Virus record (IMG/VR): IMGVR_UViG_3300042312_000552
Span: 1 to 20,813 of that record
Origin: a virus
Reading direction: 5' to 3' (one strand)
DNA: 20,813 nucleotides
Both the position numbers and the translations under genes were made by a program. The notes under the pieces were generated by a model. The model did no database searches, was not told the origin of the DNA, and saw nothing but the letters and a program-made list of their open reading frames with translations. Positions 20,628 through 20,813 of this stretch are shown here, one piece after another (position 1 is the first letter of the stretch; every line of letters begins with the position of its first letter).

Positions 20628-20813
20628 TGGAAGGATGCGGAGTCGATCTTGTGGTGGCGGGAGCGGAGGCGCTCGGCGGCAGTGGCGATGCCCGCTGGGT
20701 CGTCCCAGTAAGCGCGCGTGCGCCAGGAGCCTTCGTAGTCGTATGTCCAAAGCGTGTTTTTGCCGCGAGGGTAAAGGTAGGCGGTGAGGGCGTGCCCCGC
20801 CTGCCGCCCGTTG
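20624..20813 (-). CDS. C-terminal part of an unknown phage protein (5' end off window)
   Basis: The last 62 residues of a gene that begins beyond the window, ending TGA at 20624. The segment GRQAGHALTAYLYPRGKNTL continues with WTYDYEGSWRTRAYWDD and a charged helical tail. The spacing of H (GHALTAY) and YDY is reminiscent of the His/Asp half of papain-like or transglutaminase-like folds, but with so little sequence this is weak. It is coupled by ATGA to the 25-aa peptide and lies upstream of the endolysin in the same operon. Confidence 0.6.
   Translation of the reverse strand, partial: NGRQAGHALTAYLYPRGKNTLWTYDYEGSWRTRAYWDDPAGIATAAERLRSRHHKIDSASFQ

Overview
This window is almost entirely phage. 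It reads as part of a temperate, podovirus-like phage of a Gram-negative bacterium, caught in (or assembled as) its non-integrated form. The host is uncertain. GC content is high outside the leaders. Many virion genes start without a Shine-Dalgarno sequence, behind A/T-rich or C/T-rich leaders. An outer-membrane-type lipoprotein gene is present, and a GTCCTCTGTGGTC-type intergenic repeat occurs. I lean weakly towards a Verrucomicrobiota-like host.

Left arm (1-4480). A leftward micro-operon runs RHH regulator, 48-aa protein, 35-aa membrane peptide, excisionase-like HTH protein, then an HTH protein resembling a terminase small subunit that runs off the window. The first four genes are joined by three consecutive ATGA stop/start overlaps. 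It diverges from a rightward operon that begins with a second RHH protein, and the 72-bp gap holds a perfect 9-bp inverted repeat and two TGTTACA boxes. This looks like a lysogeny switch built from two RHH proteins. The rightward operon continues with a tiny membrane peptide, a lipoprotein, a RadC-type JAMM protein, two tandem acidic paralogues and two unknown small proteins.

Attachment region (4479-4736) and integrase (4737-5831). The 3' half of a tRNA-Arg(ACG) gene, from anticodon loop to discriminator base, sits just upstream of a tyrosine integrase. Repeats of the form AAGTGGYGNCC flank it on both sides. Phage genes lie on both sides of this core, which fits attP rather than a prophage end.

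Right arm (5828-20813), all leftward. In transcription order: the end of an unknown gene, a 25-aa membrane peptide, an M15 endolysin, a 31-aa peptide, a 691-aa tail or DNA-stabilisation protein, a tail-collar fibre, and a 386-aa virion-like protein with a CFI-box-like Cys tail. Then come a YcaO-family enzyme and a TfuA-family partner, two small or middle-sized virion-like proteins, and a 2160-aa polyvalent protein with an HEIGHN metallopeptidase motif.

The most interesting content is the YcaO-TfuA pair inside the virion operon, joined by overlaps to each other and to the upstream virion gene. Pairs of this kind install backbone thioamides in peptides and in methyl-coenzyme M reductase. Here the context suggests modification of a phage structural or ejected protein, which I have not seen described. 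A second notable point is that the rightward RHH gene has a canonical G GGA AAA slippery heptamer leading into a coding-like -1 frame.
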